Positions 34,968 to 44,068 of a DNA stretch of 44,068 nt are shown here, piece after piece. Each line of letters opens with the position of its first letter. Position 1 is the stretch's first letter. The notes beneath the pieces were generated by a model, which was not told where the DNA came from, did no database searches, and saw nothing but the letters and a program-made list of their open reading frames with translations. The translations under genes and the position numbers were made by a program. The DNA is from Planctomycetaceae bacterium (GTDB lineage: Bacteria; Planctomycetota; Planctomycetia; Pirellulales; Thermoguttaceae): assembly GCA_031274255.1 (NCBI GenBank), contig JAISQK010000070.1, forward strand, positions 1-44,068. Reading direction: 5' to 3'.

Positions 34968-37013
34968 TTACACGAATTGTCTTTCCTCACTCGTTTTCAG
35001 AGGATGCCGGGGGCCGGAATGCAAAACAACCTGATTGTTGTCGGGACGTGTCACACAGCCGCCTTCATTATACTTGAAGTTTTTCGTGACTTTGTCAAGT
35101 TCTTCCGCTGTTCTGGTGATGGATTTCACGGCATCGGACGCGGTCATCACACTGGTGTTGTTCTCTTCGGCGGTATTGCTGATGTTTGTAATCGCCTGAC
35201 TGACTTCCTTGAGACTCTCCGTCTGTTTTTCCGACTCCTGAGAAATTTTCGAGATGAGCTGGCTGACTTCGCCCGCCTGTTCGGTGATCCGGTTGAGTGA
35301 TTCCGATGTTTCACGCATAACGGCACTTCCTGAAGCCACATGATTGATCGACTCACCGATCAACGCCGTCGTCTCCTGAGCCGCTTTGGCGCTTCGTGCG
35401 GCAAGATTGCGGACTTCCTCGGCAACGACGGCAAATCCCTTGCCGTGTGTTCCGGCACGTGCGGCTTCCACCGCGGCATTCAAGGCGAGGAGATTCGTCT
35501 GAAACGCGATTTCGTCAATCACATTAATGATTTTTTTGATTTCGCCGGAACTTTGAGTGATGGCTTCCATGGACTGCACCATCTGTTCCATTTTCTTTTT
35601 TCCATCCCCGGAGGTGTGCATCGCCATGGTCGCAATGGAGTCGGCGTTTTTCGCATTCTGAGCGTTCTGTTCGGTCTGCGAGTTCAAGGCGTTCACCGCC
35701 GAAGACACTTCCCGGAGCTGTACGGCGCTTTTCGAAGTGTTGTCAACAAGAATCTGATTGGAACCGGCAAGCTGATTTCCTTCATGATACACCGTGTGAG
35801 CGAGCGAACTGAGGTCTTTGATTGAATCGAACAGTCCATACCGCATGGCGATCAGCGCCGTTCCGAGTGTGTCTTTTTCCGAGGTGAGCGGCACCCAGGT
35901 GGTCAGGTCTCCTTTAGCGATGGAAAGTGCCACTTGCGTTTTTTCCCTCAATGACGCCGCCACTTTACGGAACGACTGCGCAAGAGTTCCGAGTTCGTCA
36001 TGAGTGTTCATGTCGAGTTCAAAATCCAGATTGCCGTCGGTCAGTTCCCTCGCGGCGTCGGTGATTTTGTGGATGCGTCCCACGATTCTCCCTACGACAA
36101 AAAACAGAATGGCAATGAAAACAAGGAGTCCGGCGACGGTGATCGTCAGATTGGTGAAAACATTCGTCATGATCGCCTGATTCTGCGTCTCCGAGGGAAT
36201 CCCGGAAAAAAGGACTCCCATGACACTTCCGTCACCGGCCAAAATGGGAGAGTAAAACACTCTCATCCGCTTTCCCTGAACATAGGTGCTGGTGAAACAG
36301 TCTTTCTTCTGTTTGAAAACAACCTGCTGCACTTCGGGATTGTCCAGTTTGGTTCCGACGGCACGGGTCCCGTCCGGTTGACGCAGTGTCGTTGCGATGC
36401 AGACATCGCCCAAAAAAGTGGTGCTGTCCACATCAAAATTTTCTTTCAAGGTGTCAATCCATTTTTCCGTGTCCAACCGGTAGCCGCATGTGATGACAGC
36501 CGACAGCCGGCCGTTTTCATCTTTGAGCGGCACGGCGGCGCGGATCGCCAGTTTGATGGAAGCGGTTGTTTCATAAGACACGCATTTCGCTTTTCCGTCC
36601 CGGATGTCCTGATAGCAGAGGAGCGAATCAAGAGAGTCTCCGAATCTTTCCGGCTTGTTTGTCCGGAAAATCACGTTGCCGTCCCGGTCGAGAATCGTGA
36701 AAAAGTCGCATGGTTTCGTCAAAATCAACGACTCCAGATGCTTTTTGATCGTCTGACGGTCTCTTGCCTGGATGGCCTTGGTGAAGACCTCCTGTTTCGT
36801 CAGACTCCCCGCCTGATCCAGTGCAAAATCCTGCAAAAGGGCCAACTCATGTTTCAGACTCTTGGCCACCGCATGAACCTCACTGTCCAGCGAGTTTTCC
36901 ACATGATGCTTGAAGGTGAACGTACTGACCGTCAAGGTTGTTCCCACAAGGGCAATGACCAGTATGATGACCGGAATCAGTATTTTCGGAAAAACGCCGT
37001 GAAGTATTTTCAT
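34968..37013 (-). CDS. Methyl-accepting chemotaxis protein
   Basis: A 681-residue transmembrane receptor. Membrane helix 1 is residues 10-32; a Cache-type extracytoplasmic sensor domain spans about 35-285 ('[16 protein letters not shown]', '[14 protein letters not shown]', '[12 protein letters not shown]'); helix 2 is about 288-312; the HAMP domain runs about 308-362; the coiled-coil signalling domain is 400-650. Its hairpin tip '[19 protein letters not shown]' (about 500-518) and '[15 protein letters not shown]' are diagnostic. It has no C-terminal NWETF-type CheR tether. The sensed ligand is unknown; Cache domains bind small carboxylates or amino acids. It is 206 bp downstream of the receiver-Hpt gene, so it is likely controlled separately from it. 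Confidence 0.93.
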   Translation of the reverse strand: MKILHGVFPKILIPVIILVIALVGTTLTVSTFTFKHHVENSLDSEVHAVAKSLKHELALLQDFALDQAGSLTKQEVFTKAIQARDRQTIKKHLESLILTKPCDFFTILDRDGNVIFRTNKPERFGDSLDSLLCYQDIRDGKAKCVSYETTASIKLAIRAAVPLKDENGRLSAVITCGYRLDTEKWIDTLKENFDVDSTTFLGDVCIATTLRQPDGTRAVGTKLDNPEVQQVVFKQKKDCFTSTYVQGKRMRVFYSPILAGDGSVMGVLFSGIPSETQNQAIMTNVFTNLTITVAGLLVFIAILFFVVGRIVGRIHKITDAARELTDGNLDFELDMNTHDELGTLAQSFRKVAASLREKTQVALSIAKGDLTTWVPLTSEKDTLGTALIAMRYGLFDSIKDLSSLAHTVYHEGNQLAGSNQILVDNTSKSAVQLREVSSAVNALNSQTEQNAQNAKNADSIATMAMHTSGDGKKKMEQMVQSMEAITQSSGEIKKIINVIDEIAFQTNLLALNAAVEAARAGTHGKGFAVVAEEVRNLAARSAKAAQETTALIGESINHVASGSAVMRETSESLNRITEQAGEVSQLISKISQESEKQTESLKEVSQAITNISNTAEENNTSVMTASDAVKSITRTAEELDKVTKNFKYNEGGCVTRPDNNQVVLHSGPRHPLKTSEERQFV

Positions 37014-37133
37014 TGGAAACCTTTCAGTTGAATTTTTTATTGTATTTGGAAAAACGATCTGACATGCGGGACATTGTTCATAATATTATTGCTTATCATG
37101 AAAAGTTTTTTTCCCGTTCCGCAATAATCGTTG

Positions 37134-37157
37134 AAAAAACAGGCCGCCGTGTTTTTT
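37134..37157 (-). terminator. Possible terminator between the receiver-Hpt gene and the chemotaxis receptor
   Basis: AAAAAACA at 37134-37141 and TGTTTTTT at about 37150-37157 form an AT-rich 8-bp stem around a GC-rich loop, flanked by further T on the minus strand. It is weak. If real it would separate the receiver-Hpt transcript from the receptor gene, whose promoter would lie in 37014-37130. Confidence 0.3.
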
Positions 37158-37219
37158 TAATTGCTGCTGTCGTCATAACCGATACAGCTTAAATGAAAAA
37201 CCTGCAAAACCGGAATGTC

Positions 37220-38338
37220 CTATCCCTCTCTTTTGATTCTCTTATAGGGCTGTCGGCCTCCCATTTGCTCCAGTGCCGTCTCAATCTCCTCGATTCCCTG
37301 ACCGTAATCATAGCGGCTGAGCGATTTTTCAATTCTGCGGATGTGATCCGCGGTTTCCGTATCCCATGCGTAATCCGCGAGTCCTGCAAAAGTTCTGCCG
37401 GCCTGCCGGGCGTTATATTGCTTCAAATATTGCGACATCTCCTCCAGAGCCGTGCGGAGCCGTTCCATGTCCGGCGGCTGTTTTTCATGGGATTCGGTGT
37501 CCTCCCCGGAATAGCCGCGAACCGCGTCCACCGTTGTCTGACAAAGTTCGAAAAACGCATCCAGATGTTTTCCGATCCGCGTGACATTCCCTTCCTTTCC
37601 CGCCGTTTCCAAATCTCCGGCCAGAGTGGAAAGCGGTGCGGCCCCGATCGTTCCGGCGATTCCCTTGACGGCGTGAAATTTGATCGTCAGCATTTTCCAG
37701 TCTTCGTCGGCATAACTCCGCTGAATCGTTTGAATGTCTTCTTCCAGCGTTTTCAGGAATGTTTTCAGGTTCATCCGGTAATTTTCCCCGTCGCCGCCGG
37801 AATACCGAAGCCCGGTTGGAACATCCAGAAGTTTTTCTTTTTGTTCCATTCTTCCGCAGTTACCCCCCCCCCCTATTTTATCGCAAATCACTCCGTCCGC
37901 CGCCGGAATCCCGCCGTATTGGGTTTGTGACGAAACCTGCACCGGGGACTGCCGAAATTCCGGAATCCAGGCGGTCATAATCTTTTTCAGTTCGGCCGGG
38001 TCCATCGGTTTGGCAATGTAATCATTGAGACCTGCATGAGCCATTTCCTCACGGATTTCGGCAATGTCGTTCGAGGTCGCCAGAATGACCGGCAATGTGA
38101 CAAAATCCTCTCCCTTGCGGCGGAGAATTTTCGTTGTCTCCATACCGTCCATGTCCGGCATCATGTGATCCATGAGAACAAGGTCGAACCGTTCCTTGCT
38201 CAGGATTTCCACCGCTTCCCGTCCGCTGTCCGCCGTCCGAACGGTCATTCCGTAGGAAGCGAGCAAACCGGACGCCGCTTGCAGACTTGTTTTACTGTCA
38301 TCCACAACCAGAACTTTTTTCGGTGTTTTTCCGCTCAT
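37220..38338 (-). CDS. Response regulator with receiver and Hpt domains
   Basis: A 372-residue protein. The N-terminal receiver (about 7-125) has Asp13/Asp14, phospho-acceptor Asp57 in 'LVLMDHMMPDMDG' and Lys110 in 'YIAKPMD'. A linker of about 35 residues includes Gly-Gly-Gly-Gly-Asn at 157-161, coded by an eleven-G run. The Hpt domain (about 185-290) carries the phospho-His222 in 'KFHAVKGIAGTIGA'. A helical C-terminal tail follows. No DNA-binding or enzymatic output is present, so it is a phosphorelay intermediate, probably fed by the hybrid kinase at 39910-43044. The gene is 93 bp downstream of the triple-receiver gene. Confidence 0.9.
   Translation of the reverse strand: MSGKTPKKVLVVDDSKTSLQAASGLLASYGMTVRTADSGREAVEILSKERFDLVLMDHMMPDMDGMETTKILRRKGEDFVTLPVILATSNDIAEIREEMAHAGLNDYIAKPMDPAELKKIMTAWIPEFRQSPVQVSSQTQYGGIPAADGVICDKIGGGGNCGRMEQKEKLLDVPTGLRYSGGDGENYRMNLKTFLKTLEEDIQTIQRSYADEDWKMLTIKFHAVKGIAGTIGAAPLSTLAGDLETAGKEGNVTRIGKHLDAFFELCQTTVDAVRGYSGEDTESHEKQPPDMERLRTALEEMSQYLKQYNARQAGRTFAGLADYAWDTETADHIRRIEKSLSRYDYGQGIEEIETALEQMGGRQPYKRIKREG
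37863..37873 (-). repeat. G11 homopolymer tract between the receiver and Hpt domains
   Basis: Eleven consecutive C on the plus strand, read as G11 in codons 157-160 of the coding strand and followed by TAAC. One extra G yields TAA at once; one fewer leads to TGA about 30 codons on. Either change would leave a receiver without its Hpt domain. Confidence 0.92.
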
Positions 38339-38431
38339 GAAACTACCCTCTGTTTTCTATTCTTCTCTGACTTTTCCTGTTGACGACCGTTTCCATTTCG
38401 GGATGGTCTCCTTGATTCCTTTGAGATTTCC

Positions 38432-39880
38432 TCAAATCTCGGCTCCCATTTTCCGGAGTTCGAGAAACCGGCGGCGGTAATCGTCCAGTTTCAACTGCAG
38501 CCGGATCCGGCGGAGCAGCAGTTCCGGCATCACGGGTTTGATGATGTAATCGGCGGCTCCCAGACTCAGACCGGTCAGTTTGCTTTCCTCATCGTCGCGT
38601 GTTGTGAAAAAAATCACGGGAACGGACATCCGGCCCGGATCCGCCTTGATTTTTTCAATCAATTGGAAACCGTCCATCTCCGGCATTTCCACGTCCAGAA
38701 GAATCAGGTCCGGCCGGTGATACTTCAAATACACCAATGCCCGGTCCGCTGTCGCAAACGGAACCGGATTGAACTCCGTTTCCAGGATTTTTTCAATCGT
38801 CGAGAGGATCATGTAGGAATCATCCACGATCAGGATGATTTTTCTTTCCCTGATGTCGGCCGGCGTTTCAATACCGATACGGCTCCGTTCCAGAAACCCC
38901 TCCAGCGTTCCTTTCAGGTCATTATCCTGTTTGTTCCGCTTGTCCGTCTCAATTTCCCTGATTTGTTCCCCGGTCCGTTTTTGGAACTGTTCCAGACGTT
39001 TCCGGTAATCGTAAAGCTCCAGTTGCATGTGAATCCGGTGAAGCAGGATTTCCGGCAGAACCGGTTTGGTGATGTAATCCACCGCTCCCAGACTCAGACC
39101 GGCCAGTTCATGCCGGGCATCGTTCTGGGAGGTGAAAAACAGAACCGGCGTCATATCCATACGGGGGTCGGCGCGGAGTTTGATCACGGTTTCATAACCG
39201 TTCTGTTCCGGCATTTCGATGTCCATGATAATCATATCCACCCACGCCCCCTGTAAATACTTTAGCGCGGATGTTCCCGAAATGAAAAGGACCACTTCAA
39301 ACTCCTTTTCAAGCAGCCCTGCCATCATGTCAAGAATGGCGGGCGTATCGTCGACCACCATTATCGTTTTTCTGGTCTTCGGATTTTTGTCCTGTTTGTT
39401 CCGTTTGTCCGTCTTCGCTTTCTCAATGTCCTGTTTGCCCGGCTTGTCCGCTTCTGCTTTTTTGGCTTGTCCGGTCTGTTCCTGGAACCGCTCCAGACGT
39501 CTCCGGTAATCGCAGAGTTCCAGCTGCGCATGAATCCGGTGGAGCAGAATTTTCGGCAGCACCGGTTTGGTGATGTAATCCACCGTTCCCAGACTCCGTC
39601 CGCCGAGTTTATGCGGAGCGTCGTTCCGCGAGGTGAGAAACAAAACCGGCGTCGTGTCCATGCGGTGGTCTGTGCGGAGCCGGAGTACCGTTTCGTAACC
39701 GCTCATCTCCGGCATTTCGACATCCATGATAATCATATCCACCCACGATCCCTTCAAATACTCCAGCGCAGAACGTCCCGAAGAGAAAGGCACAACCTCA
39801 AATTCTTTTTTAAGCAGCACGACGATCGTCTTGAGAATGGAAGGCGTGTCGTCAACAACCATTATTGTTTTTCTGGTCAT
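38432..39880 (-). CDS. Triple-receiver response regulator
   Basis: A 482-residue protein made of three CheY-like receivers with no other output domain. Phospho-acceptors are Asp53 ('MIIMDVEMPEMSGYE'), Asp220 ('MIIMDIEMPEQNGYE') and Asp396 ('LILLDVEMPEMDGF'); each domain keeps its Asp-Asp pair and a KP motif ('YITKPVLP' twice, 'YIIKPVMP'). Domains 1 and 2 are near-duplicates over their length, including the closing 'DYRRRLERFQ'/'DYRKRLEQFQ' helix and a shared charged linker 'TDKRNKQD'; domain 3 is more distant. It is probably a phosphate sink or scaffold in the local phosphorelay. The stop of the hybrid kinase gene's neighbour lies 29 bp away. Confidence 0.92.
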   Translation of the reverse strand: MTRKTIMVVDDTPSILKTIVVLLKKEFEVVPFSSGRSALEYLKGSWVDMIIMDVEMPEMSGYETVLRLRTDHRMDTTPVLFLTSRNDAPHKLGGRSLGTVDYITKPVLPKILLHRIHAQLELCDYRRRLERFQEQTGQAKKAEADKPGKQDIEKAKTDKRNKQDKNPKTRKTIMVVDDTPAILDMMAGLLEKEFEVVLFISGTSALKYLQGAWVDMIIMDIEMPEQNGYETVIKLRADPRMDMTPVLFFTSQNDARHELAGLSLGAVDYITKPVLPEILLHRIHMQLELYDYRKRLEQFQKRTGEQIREIETDKRNKQDNDLKGTLEGFLERSRIGIETPADIRERKIILIVDDSYMILSTIEKILETEFNPVPFATADRALVYLKYHRPDLILLDVEMPEMDGFQLIEKIKADPGRMSVPVIFFTTRDDEESKLTGLSLGAADYIIKPVMPELLLRRIRLQLKLDDYRRRFLELRKMGAEI

Positions 39881-39909
39881 GGTGATATCTACTCAAACCG
39901 GTTCATGGA

Positions 39910-42900
39910 TCATATCTGGAAATTTTCCGCCTGATGGCATTTCCGCAGTAATTCCTCCGTAAGCGTGATCGCTTCTTCAAATTCCGAAAGCAGAATGTTT
40001 TGTGCAATTTCATGGAGCGGCTCCCGGATTCCCGTGTTCCGGGCAAGCAATTCCGCCATGATGTTGTCCACCGTCCGTGTCTGCATTTCTTCAAGAGCGG
40101 TTTTCAGATGTTCCAGCCTGTCGTTCAGGAAACGGTCATTCTCTTCCGCCTCTTCCGTCGGAGCGGTTTTCTGTTCCGTTTTTGACGTCAGAAAATTCTT
40201 CAACCGTTCATGGAGAGCATTCAATTCGCTGACAAATTCCTCATTGTTTGCCGTGATGCAAACCAGGTCTTCCTTTTTTGCGGCGTTTTCCAGCAAGGCG
40301 GCTTTTTGGGACAGCGACGGTACGCCGATCATCGCAAGCGCACTTTTGAAACCGTGAACCGTTGTGGCGTAAAGTTTCATGTTCCCGGATTCCAGCGATT
40401 GCCGGATCGTATCGAATTTGTCGTTCACATCCGTGCAAAAACTGCGGAGAACAAGCAGATAGCCGTCCGGAGTTCCGCCTGTCCTGGCGATTCCCGCCCG
40501 AACATCAACCCCCGGTATGGCGAGAAACGGTTCCTCCTGATACTGCCGGTGTCTGCCTGCGGAATACTCCTCCTGTTTTTCTTTAGGAATCCACTTGCCG
40601 AGAATGGAATTCAGTTTCCCTGTTTCAATCGGTTTGGCGAGGAAATCGTCCATTCCGTTCTGAAGAAACATCTCTTTCATGCCGGAAACCGCGTTGGCCG
40701 TCAGTGCGATGATCGGCAGTTTTTTGAAACGTTCCCCCGAAAGTGCCCTGATCCGGCTTGTCGCTTCAATACCGTCCATTTCCGGCATCATGTGATCCAT
40801 GAAGACCAGATCATAGGAAAACTGTTTGACGAGATCAACCGCTTCGGCCCCGCTCATGGCAAAGTCGATCTGCATTTTGTAAGGCAGAAGCAGACCTTCG
40901 GCCACACTCAGATTGGTTCTGATGTCGTCCACGACGAGAATCCGCGCCGTCGGAGCCTGAAAATGAACGCGGAATTCCCGTTCCTCTTCGAAATGACCGC
41001 CGTCCGTCACGTTGTTGAGCAGGTTGGCGATGGCAAGCGAATGAGCGGGCAACATGACGGTCCGGACATTTGCCAGGTCGGATTGCTCAATGTTCTCGGA
41101 AAACAACGCGATTTTCGTGCAGGAAGGAAGGTTGCAGAGAATGTTTCTCAATCCTTCATAAGCAAACGACGCCAGAAAGATAAACGTGTACTGATTGACC
41201 CGGACATCTTCATAAAACTCGGATTGTCCTTTGACGATTTTGTATCGGACTTTCAGACTGTCGAGTGTTTTGCAGAGGGATTCCGCATAAAGGGAACGCG
41301 ATTCGTACAAAAGGACGGAATGTTCCTCGGGATGGTCAACGGAAGCAAACGGAGTGTCGTTTTCATAGATTTGCGGCAAGGTGACCGTGAAGGTGCTTCC
41401 CTGTCCGTACACGCTTTCAAAAGTGAGTTTTCCCTCCATCATCGTGGTCAGATTCAGTGTGATGGGTAAACCGAGTCCCGTTCCTTCCCCTCCTTTGTTC
41501 ACGGTCAGGTCGAACTGGGCAAAGTCGTCGAACAGCCTCGCCTTGTCTTTCTCCCTGATGCCGATACCGGTATCGGTCACGCAGAAGGTCAGAAGGATGA
41601 TATGAGCGGCCTGTTTCGTCCCTGTCACGGAAAGTGTGACCGATCCTTCACGGGTGTATTTGACGGCGTTGGAAAGGAGGTTCAGAAGAATCTGTCTTAC
41701 GTGCACCACATCGCCGGAAAGATTGTTCGGCAGCTTCGCATCGACCTCCACGGGAAACTGAAGCGACTTTTCCCGAAGTCTCATCCGTATGATGTTGACC
41801 ACATCATTGATCAGCGAGGAAAGCGTGTATTTTTCGTGGAGGATTTCCATTTTTCCCGATTCAATCTTCGAAAAATCGAGAATGTCGTTGATGATCGCAA
41901 GCAGATTGACGCTTGCGTGTCTGATATTGTTCGCGTATTCGAGGATTTTCGGAGGCAGTATTTCCCTGTCCCGTAAAATCAGGTCGGACATTCCTGAGAT
42001 GGCGTTCATCGGCGTCCGGATTTCGTGACTCATTCTGGCGAGAAAGGTCGATTTACTCTGATTGCGGATATCCGCTTCCTCTTTCTCCCCGTAGAGCCGG
42101 ACCAGAAAAAAGCAGAGAATCGACATGTGAATGAAACCAAGGAGCAAAAGGACGATCCCCATCTGGCTGACCAGCCGGTAATAATGGGCAACCGGCGTCA
42201 CGGACGTGACATACCAGCCGTTTTCCATCCGCCAGGAAAAAAAGATTTTGACGCTTCCGTCGTCATCCTTAAACCGGACGCCGTGAATCTCCTTTCCCTC
42301 GCGAATCCGTTTTGCAAGCTCGCTGCCGCTCTTGCTGATTTCAGAAACGTGTCTTCCCAGCCATTTATGGTCGTGGAATGCAAGAACATGCTGTTGTTCA
42401 TCCAGCAGTAAGGCATATCCTCCTCCGGGCATACGCAGTCCTTCAATTGTATCGGAGATCACGTCAAGGTCGAAATCAACGGCGAGAACGCCGCACGGTT
42501 TCCCGCCGTTTTCCGGGTTTTCGAAAATCTGCTTGGAAACGGTGATGCAGAGGTGACCGGTCTGGGGGGAACGGTGAGGCTCCGAATAATAAAACTTTCC
42601 TTCTTTTTCAATGGCTCCGGCATACCAGGGGTCCGACATCGGATTGCAATCGGGCGGCGGTTCCCAGCCAGTGCTGTCCAGAAATTTTCCGTAAATTTCA
42701 CCGAAAATACTGTTAAAAGCAAACCCCTTGATATTTTTTTCATGGAGAAAACGGACGGTGTCCGTGAGGAAATTCCTGACCTCCTCCGGACTGTTTCCGG
42801 TTGCAATCATGTGCTCGACGGTGAATGTGACGTTGGTAAGGATGATTTCCGTCCCCGAACGGAGCGAGTAGGCGCGGGAACGTGAGGAGGCCATGATCTC

Positions 42901-43044
42901 CTGGGCGTTAACGTCAATCTGCCGTGTGATGATGGTGCGGACGTAAAAATAACTTACGACAACCATGGTCAGAAAAGCCGCGGCGACAAACAGTAACTGC
43001 TTATAATTTTGTTGAATTGTTGTTATTTTTATCATGAGAATCAT
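39910..43044 (-). CDS. Hybrid sensor histidine kinase (Cache-HisKA-HATPase-receiver-Hpt)
   Basis: A 1044-residue membrane kinase. Helix 1 about 17-38; Cache sensor about 40-285 ('[20 protein letters not shown]', '[13 protein letters not shown]'); helix 2 about 293-316; HisKA with His340 in '[18 protein letters not shown]'; HATPase with N-box '[10 protein letters not shown]' (455-464), G-boxes 'DTGIGI' (491-496) and '[10 protein letters not shown]'. A degenerate receiver-like segment (about 575-685) without the phospho-Asp comes next, then a true receiver with Asp750 in '[13 protein letters not shown]', then an Hpt domain with His897 in '[13 protein letters not shown]'. It contains every step of a His-Asp-His relay in one chain. 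Start ATG at 43044; a second ATG three codons in is also possible. Confidence 0.93.
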   Translation of the reverse strand: MILMIKITTIQQNYKQLLFVAAAFLTMVVVSYFYVRTIITRQIDVNAQEIMASSRSRAYSLRSGTEIILTNVTFTVEHMIATGNSPEEVRNFLTDTVRFLHEKNIKGFAFNSIFGEIYGKFLDSTGWEPPPDCNPMSDPWYAGAIEKEGKFYYSEPHRSPQTGHLCITVSKQIFENPENGGKPCGVLAVDFDLDVISDTIEGLRMPGGGYALLLDEQQHVLAFHDHKWLGRHVSEISKSGSELAKRIREGKEIHGVRFKDDDGSVKIFFSWRMENGWYVTSVTPVAHYYRLVSQMGIVLLLLGFIHMSILCFFLVRLYGEKEEADIRNQSKSTFLARMSHEIRTPMNAISGMSDLILRDREILPPKILEYANNIRHASVNLLAIINDILDFSKIESGKMEILHEKYTLSSLINDVVNIIRMRLREKSLQFPVEVDAKLPNNLSGDVVHVRQILLNLLSNAVKYTREGSVTLSVTGTKQAAHIILLTFCVTDTGIGIREKDKARLFDDFAQFDLTVNKGGEGTGLGLPITLNLTTMMEGKLTFESVYGQGSTFTVTLPQIYENDTPFASVDHPEEHSVLLYESRSLYAESLCKTLDSLKVRYKIVKGQSEFYEDVRVNQYTFIFLASFAYEGLRNILCNLPSCTKIALFSENIEQSDLANVRTVMLPAHSLAIANLLNNVTDGGHFEEEREFRVHFQAPTARILVVDDIRTNLSVAEGLLLPYKMQIDFAMSGAEAVDLVKQFSYDLVFMDHMMPEMDGIEATSRIRALSGERFKKLPIIALTANAVSGMKEMFLQNGMDDFLAKPIETGKLNSILGKWIPKEKQEEYSAGRHRQYQEEPFLAIPGVDVRAGIARTGGTPDGYLLVLRSFCTDVNDKFDTIRQSLESGNMKLYATTVHGFKSALAMIGVPSLSQKAALLENAAKKEDLVCITANNEEFVSELNALHERLKNFLTSKTEQKTAPTEEAEENDRFLNDRLEHLKTALEEMQTRTVDNIMAELLARNTGIREPLHEIAQNILLSEFEEAITLTEELLRKCHQAENFQI

Positions 43045-43107
43045 CCGGTGTTTCTGACTTTGCAGAGAACGTATTATTTCGTGAAGTTATGTTTCGTGGA
43101 GTTGTTT

Positions 43108-43497
43108 TTACGGCCCGGTTTGCAGAATGTTTTCAACCCGTTCCAGAAGTTCCTGCGGTAAAAACGGTTTGGTGATGTAATCGGCGGCGCCCACCAGACT
43201 GCGGCATTCCCGTTCGTCGTCGCAGTTGGTTCTGGCGGTCAGAAAAATGACCGGTATTTCAGCCGTCACGGGATCGGCTTTGAGACGTCTGATGACTTCA
43301 TAGCCATCCATTCCGGGCATCTCAATGTCCAGAAGAATGAGGTCCGGTACCGTCCGCTCCAGCATTCGGAACAGTTTTTCGCCCGACGGAATCGTGATCA
43401 CATCGTAGTCTTTTCCCAGAATATTCTTGCCGTTCACCAGGTTGGTGATATTGTCGTCAACCAGCATGATTTTTTTGATTTCATCGGACATAAACAT
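43108..43497 (-). CDS. Single-domain response regulator
   Basis: A 129-residue CheY-like protein. The receiver has the Asp pair in 'IMLVDDNITNL', phospho-acceptor Asp in 'LILLDIEMPGMDGYE', Thr in 'VIFLTART' and Lys in 'YITKPFLP'. The chosen ATG at 43497 has AGAGGA 5-6 nt upstream; an in-frame ATG at 43578 would add a 27-residue unrelated N-terminus. First gene of the block, 63 bp before the hybrid kinase, and its sequence is close to receiver 3 of the triple-receiver protein, so the family probably grew here by duplication. Confidence 0.88.
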   Translation of the reverse strand: MFMSDEIKKIMLVDDNITNLVNGKNILGKDYDVITIPSGEKLFRMLERTVPDLILLDIEMPGMDGYEVIRRLKADPVTAEIPVIFLTARTNCDDERECRSLVGAADYITKPFLPQELLERVENILQTGP

Positions 43498-43601
43498 CAA
43501 TTCCTCTTGGGAGCCGCAATCAATTCGGACAGGACGCTCCTCTGAATCCCGTTCCTGTCCAACTATGTCATATTTCAAACAGCATGATAAGAAAACATGA
43601 C

Positions 43602-44068
43602 ATGATAGAAAATATTACCATCCTGATTAGAGCGGATTTGCCTGAACCCTGTTTGAACCCGAAAATCCGCAAAGGACAACAGAGTTTATCACCTCTTGTT
43701 GCCCTTTCAAGTCTGCGTGAATGGCCCGTTTGGAATGTTTTATTGGTTGACGCAGAACGTATCCGGCCGCGAGCCGCGGCGGGCGGTTTGCCTGATATTT
43801 ATTTATGGCATAGAGAAGAAGATAAAGCAGACAAGAAAGCGCGTGCTTATAAACACCAATCGTTAGAGGAGAAAGAATCCTGCAGGTGGGAGTTATACTC
43901 TCAAGTTGTGTATGAGTTGAAAAAGCAGCGTGGTTATTGGAAAATGGTAAGTGAAAACAAAAAGCATCATTTTACAAGGAACCACCGCTATAAAAATAGT
44001 TTAACAGAAAGTCGGAAGTCAAGCCGGTCGTCGATCAAAAATGATCCGTCGCCAATGAAAAATTGTCA
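43602..44068 (+). pseudogene. Partial open frame resembling an IS4-type transposase fragment
   Basis: A frame from the ATG at 43602 stays open for 155 codons to the window end, too long to be likely by chance. Its middle part, 'GLPDIYLWHREEDKADKK' and 'SLEEKESCRWELYSQ', resembles the conserved W-x-R...EEKESxRWL region of IS4/Tn5-like DDE transposases as I remember them. The surrounding residues fit less well and the part after residue 125 is Lys/Ser/Asn-rich, so it may be a degraded or frameshifted copy. The product boundary lies outside the window. An unrelated hypothetical protein is the alternative. Confidence 0.38.

Noticed and set aside
36000-37031. 343-codon plus-strand frame opposite the chemotaxis receptor
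   Set aside because: Antisense shadow of the receptor, no recognisable domain and no promoter.
40210-41469. 419-codon plus-strand frame opposite the hybrid kinase
   Set aside because: It is the antisense shadow of a well-supported kinase gene; composition is His/Phe/Arg-rich with no domain.

Overview
The window looks like a chromosomal segment of a Planctomycetes-type bacterium of moderate G+C. The clearest marker is the DUF1559 protein at 27327-28535 (prepilin-like N-terminus, '[14 protein letters not shown]', then '[12 protein letters not shown]'), a family expanded in Planctomycetes. The DUF1573 protein, the BBP7-like outer-membrane barrel and the DUF1559-lipoprotein-hydrolase operon agree with this. 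No rRNA, tRNA or CRISPR was seen.

Layout. 1-714: probably the 5' end of a group II intron on the minus strand plus a gene-free flank. 715-11604: a plus-strand lipid block with a B12-type radical SAM enzyme, a DUF1573 protein, then ketosynthase, acyl carrier protein, two CrtI-like FAD oxidoreductases, a FabZ-like dehydratase, a FabI-like enoyl reductase and a DUF374 acyltransferase. An AT-rich, translationally coupled two-gene module of unknown function sits between the two CrtI-like genes. 11604-13839: housekeeping genes rdgB, leuB and, convergent, dtd. 14233-21771: an outer-membrane barrel with a clear terminator, a UDP-galactopyranose-mutase-like FAD protein and three tandem paralogous polytopic proteins that resemble GT-C glycosyltransferases. 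22010-23206: a MITE-like element and a UroD-family protein.

23607-32812: a carbohydrate-use locus. A minus operon (DUF1559, lipoprotein, large GH20 hydrolase) is divergent from an XylR-like AraC regulator, which is followed by a GATase1-like protein and a sodium:solute symporter. Both target promoters carry the same 21-bp-spaced direct repeat placed 4 bp from the -35 box, so I infer one regulon controlled by the regulator. 33178-34704: three small minus-strand genes (zinc-ribbon membrane protein, DUF2752, CD225). 34968-43497: a minus-strand signalling block with a stand-alone response regulator, a hybrid histidine kinase, a triple-receiver protein, a receiver-Hpt protein and a methyl-accepting chemotaxis protein. 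The window ends in an open frame that resembles an IS4-type transposase fragment.

The points most worth following up are: the specialised fatty-acid/CrtI cluster, which recalls the gene set proposed for ladderane lipids in anammox planctomycetes; the foreign-looking gene pair inside it; two long poly-G tracts (G9 in the DUF1559 gene, G11 between the receiver and Hpt domains), each placed so that +1 slippage makes an immediate stop; and the shared 21-bp direct-repeat promoter architecture. All functions come from reading motifs and context; no database search was run.
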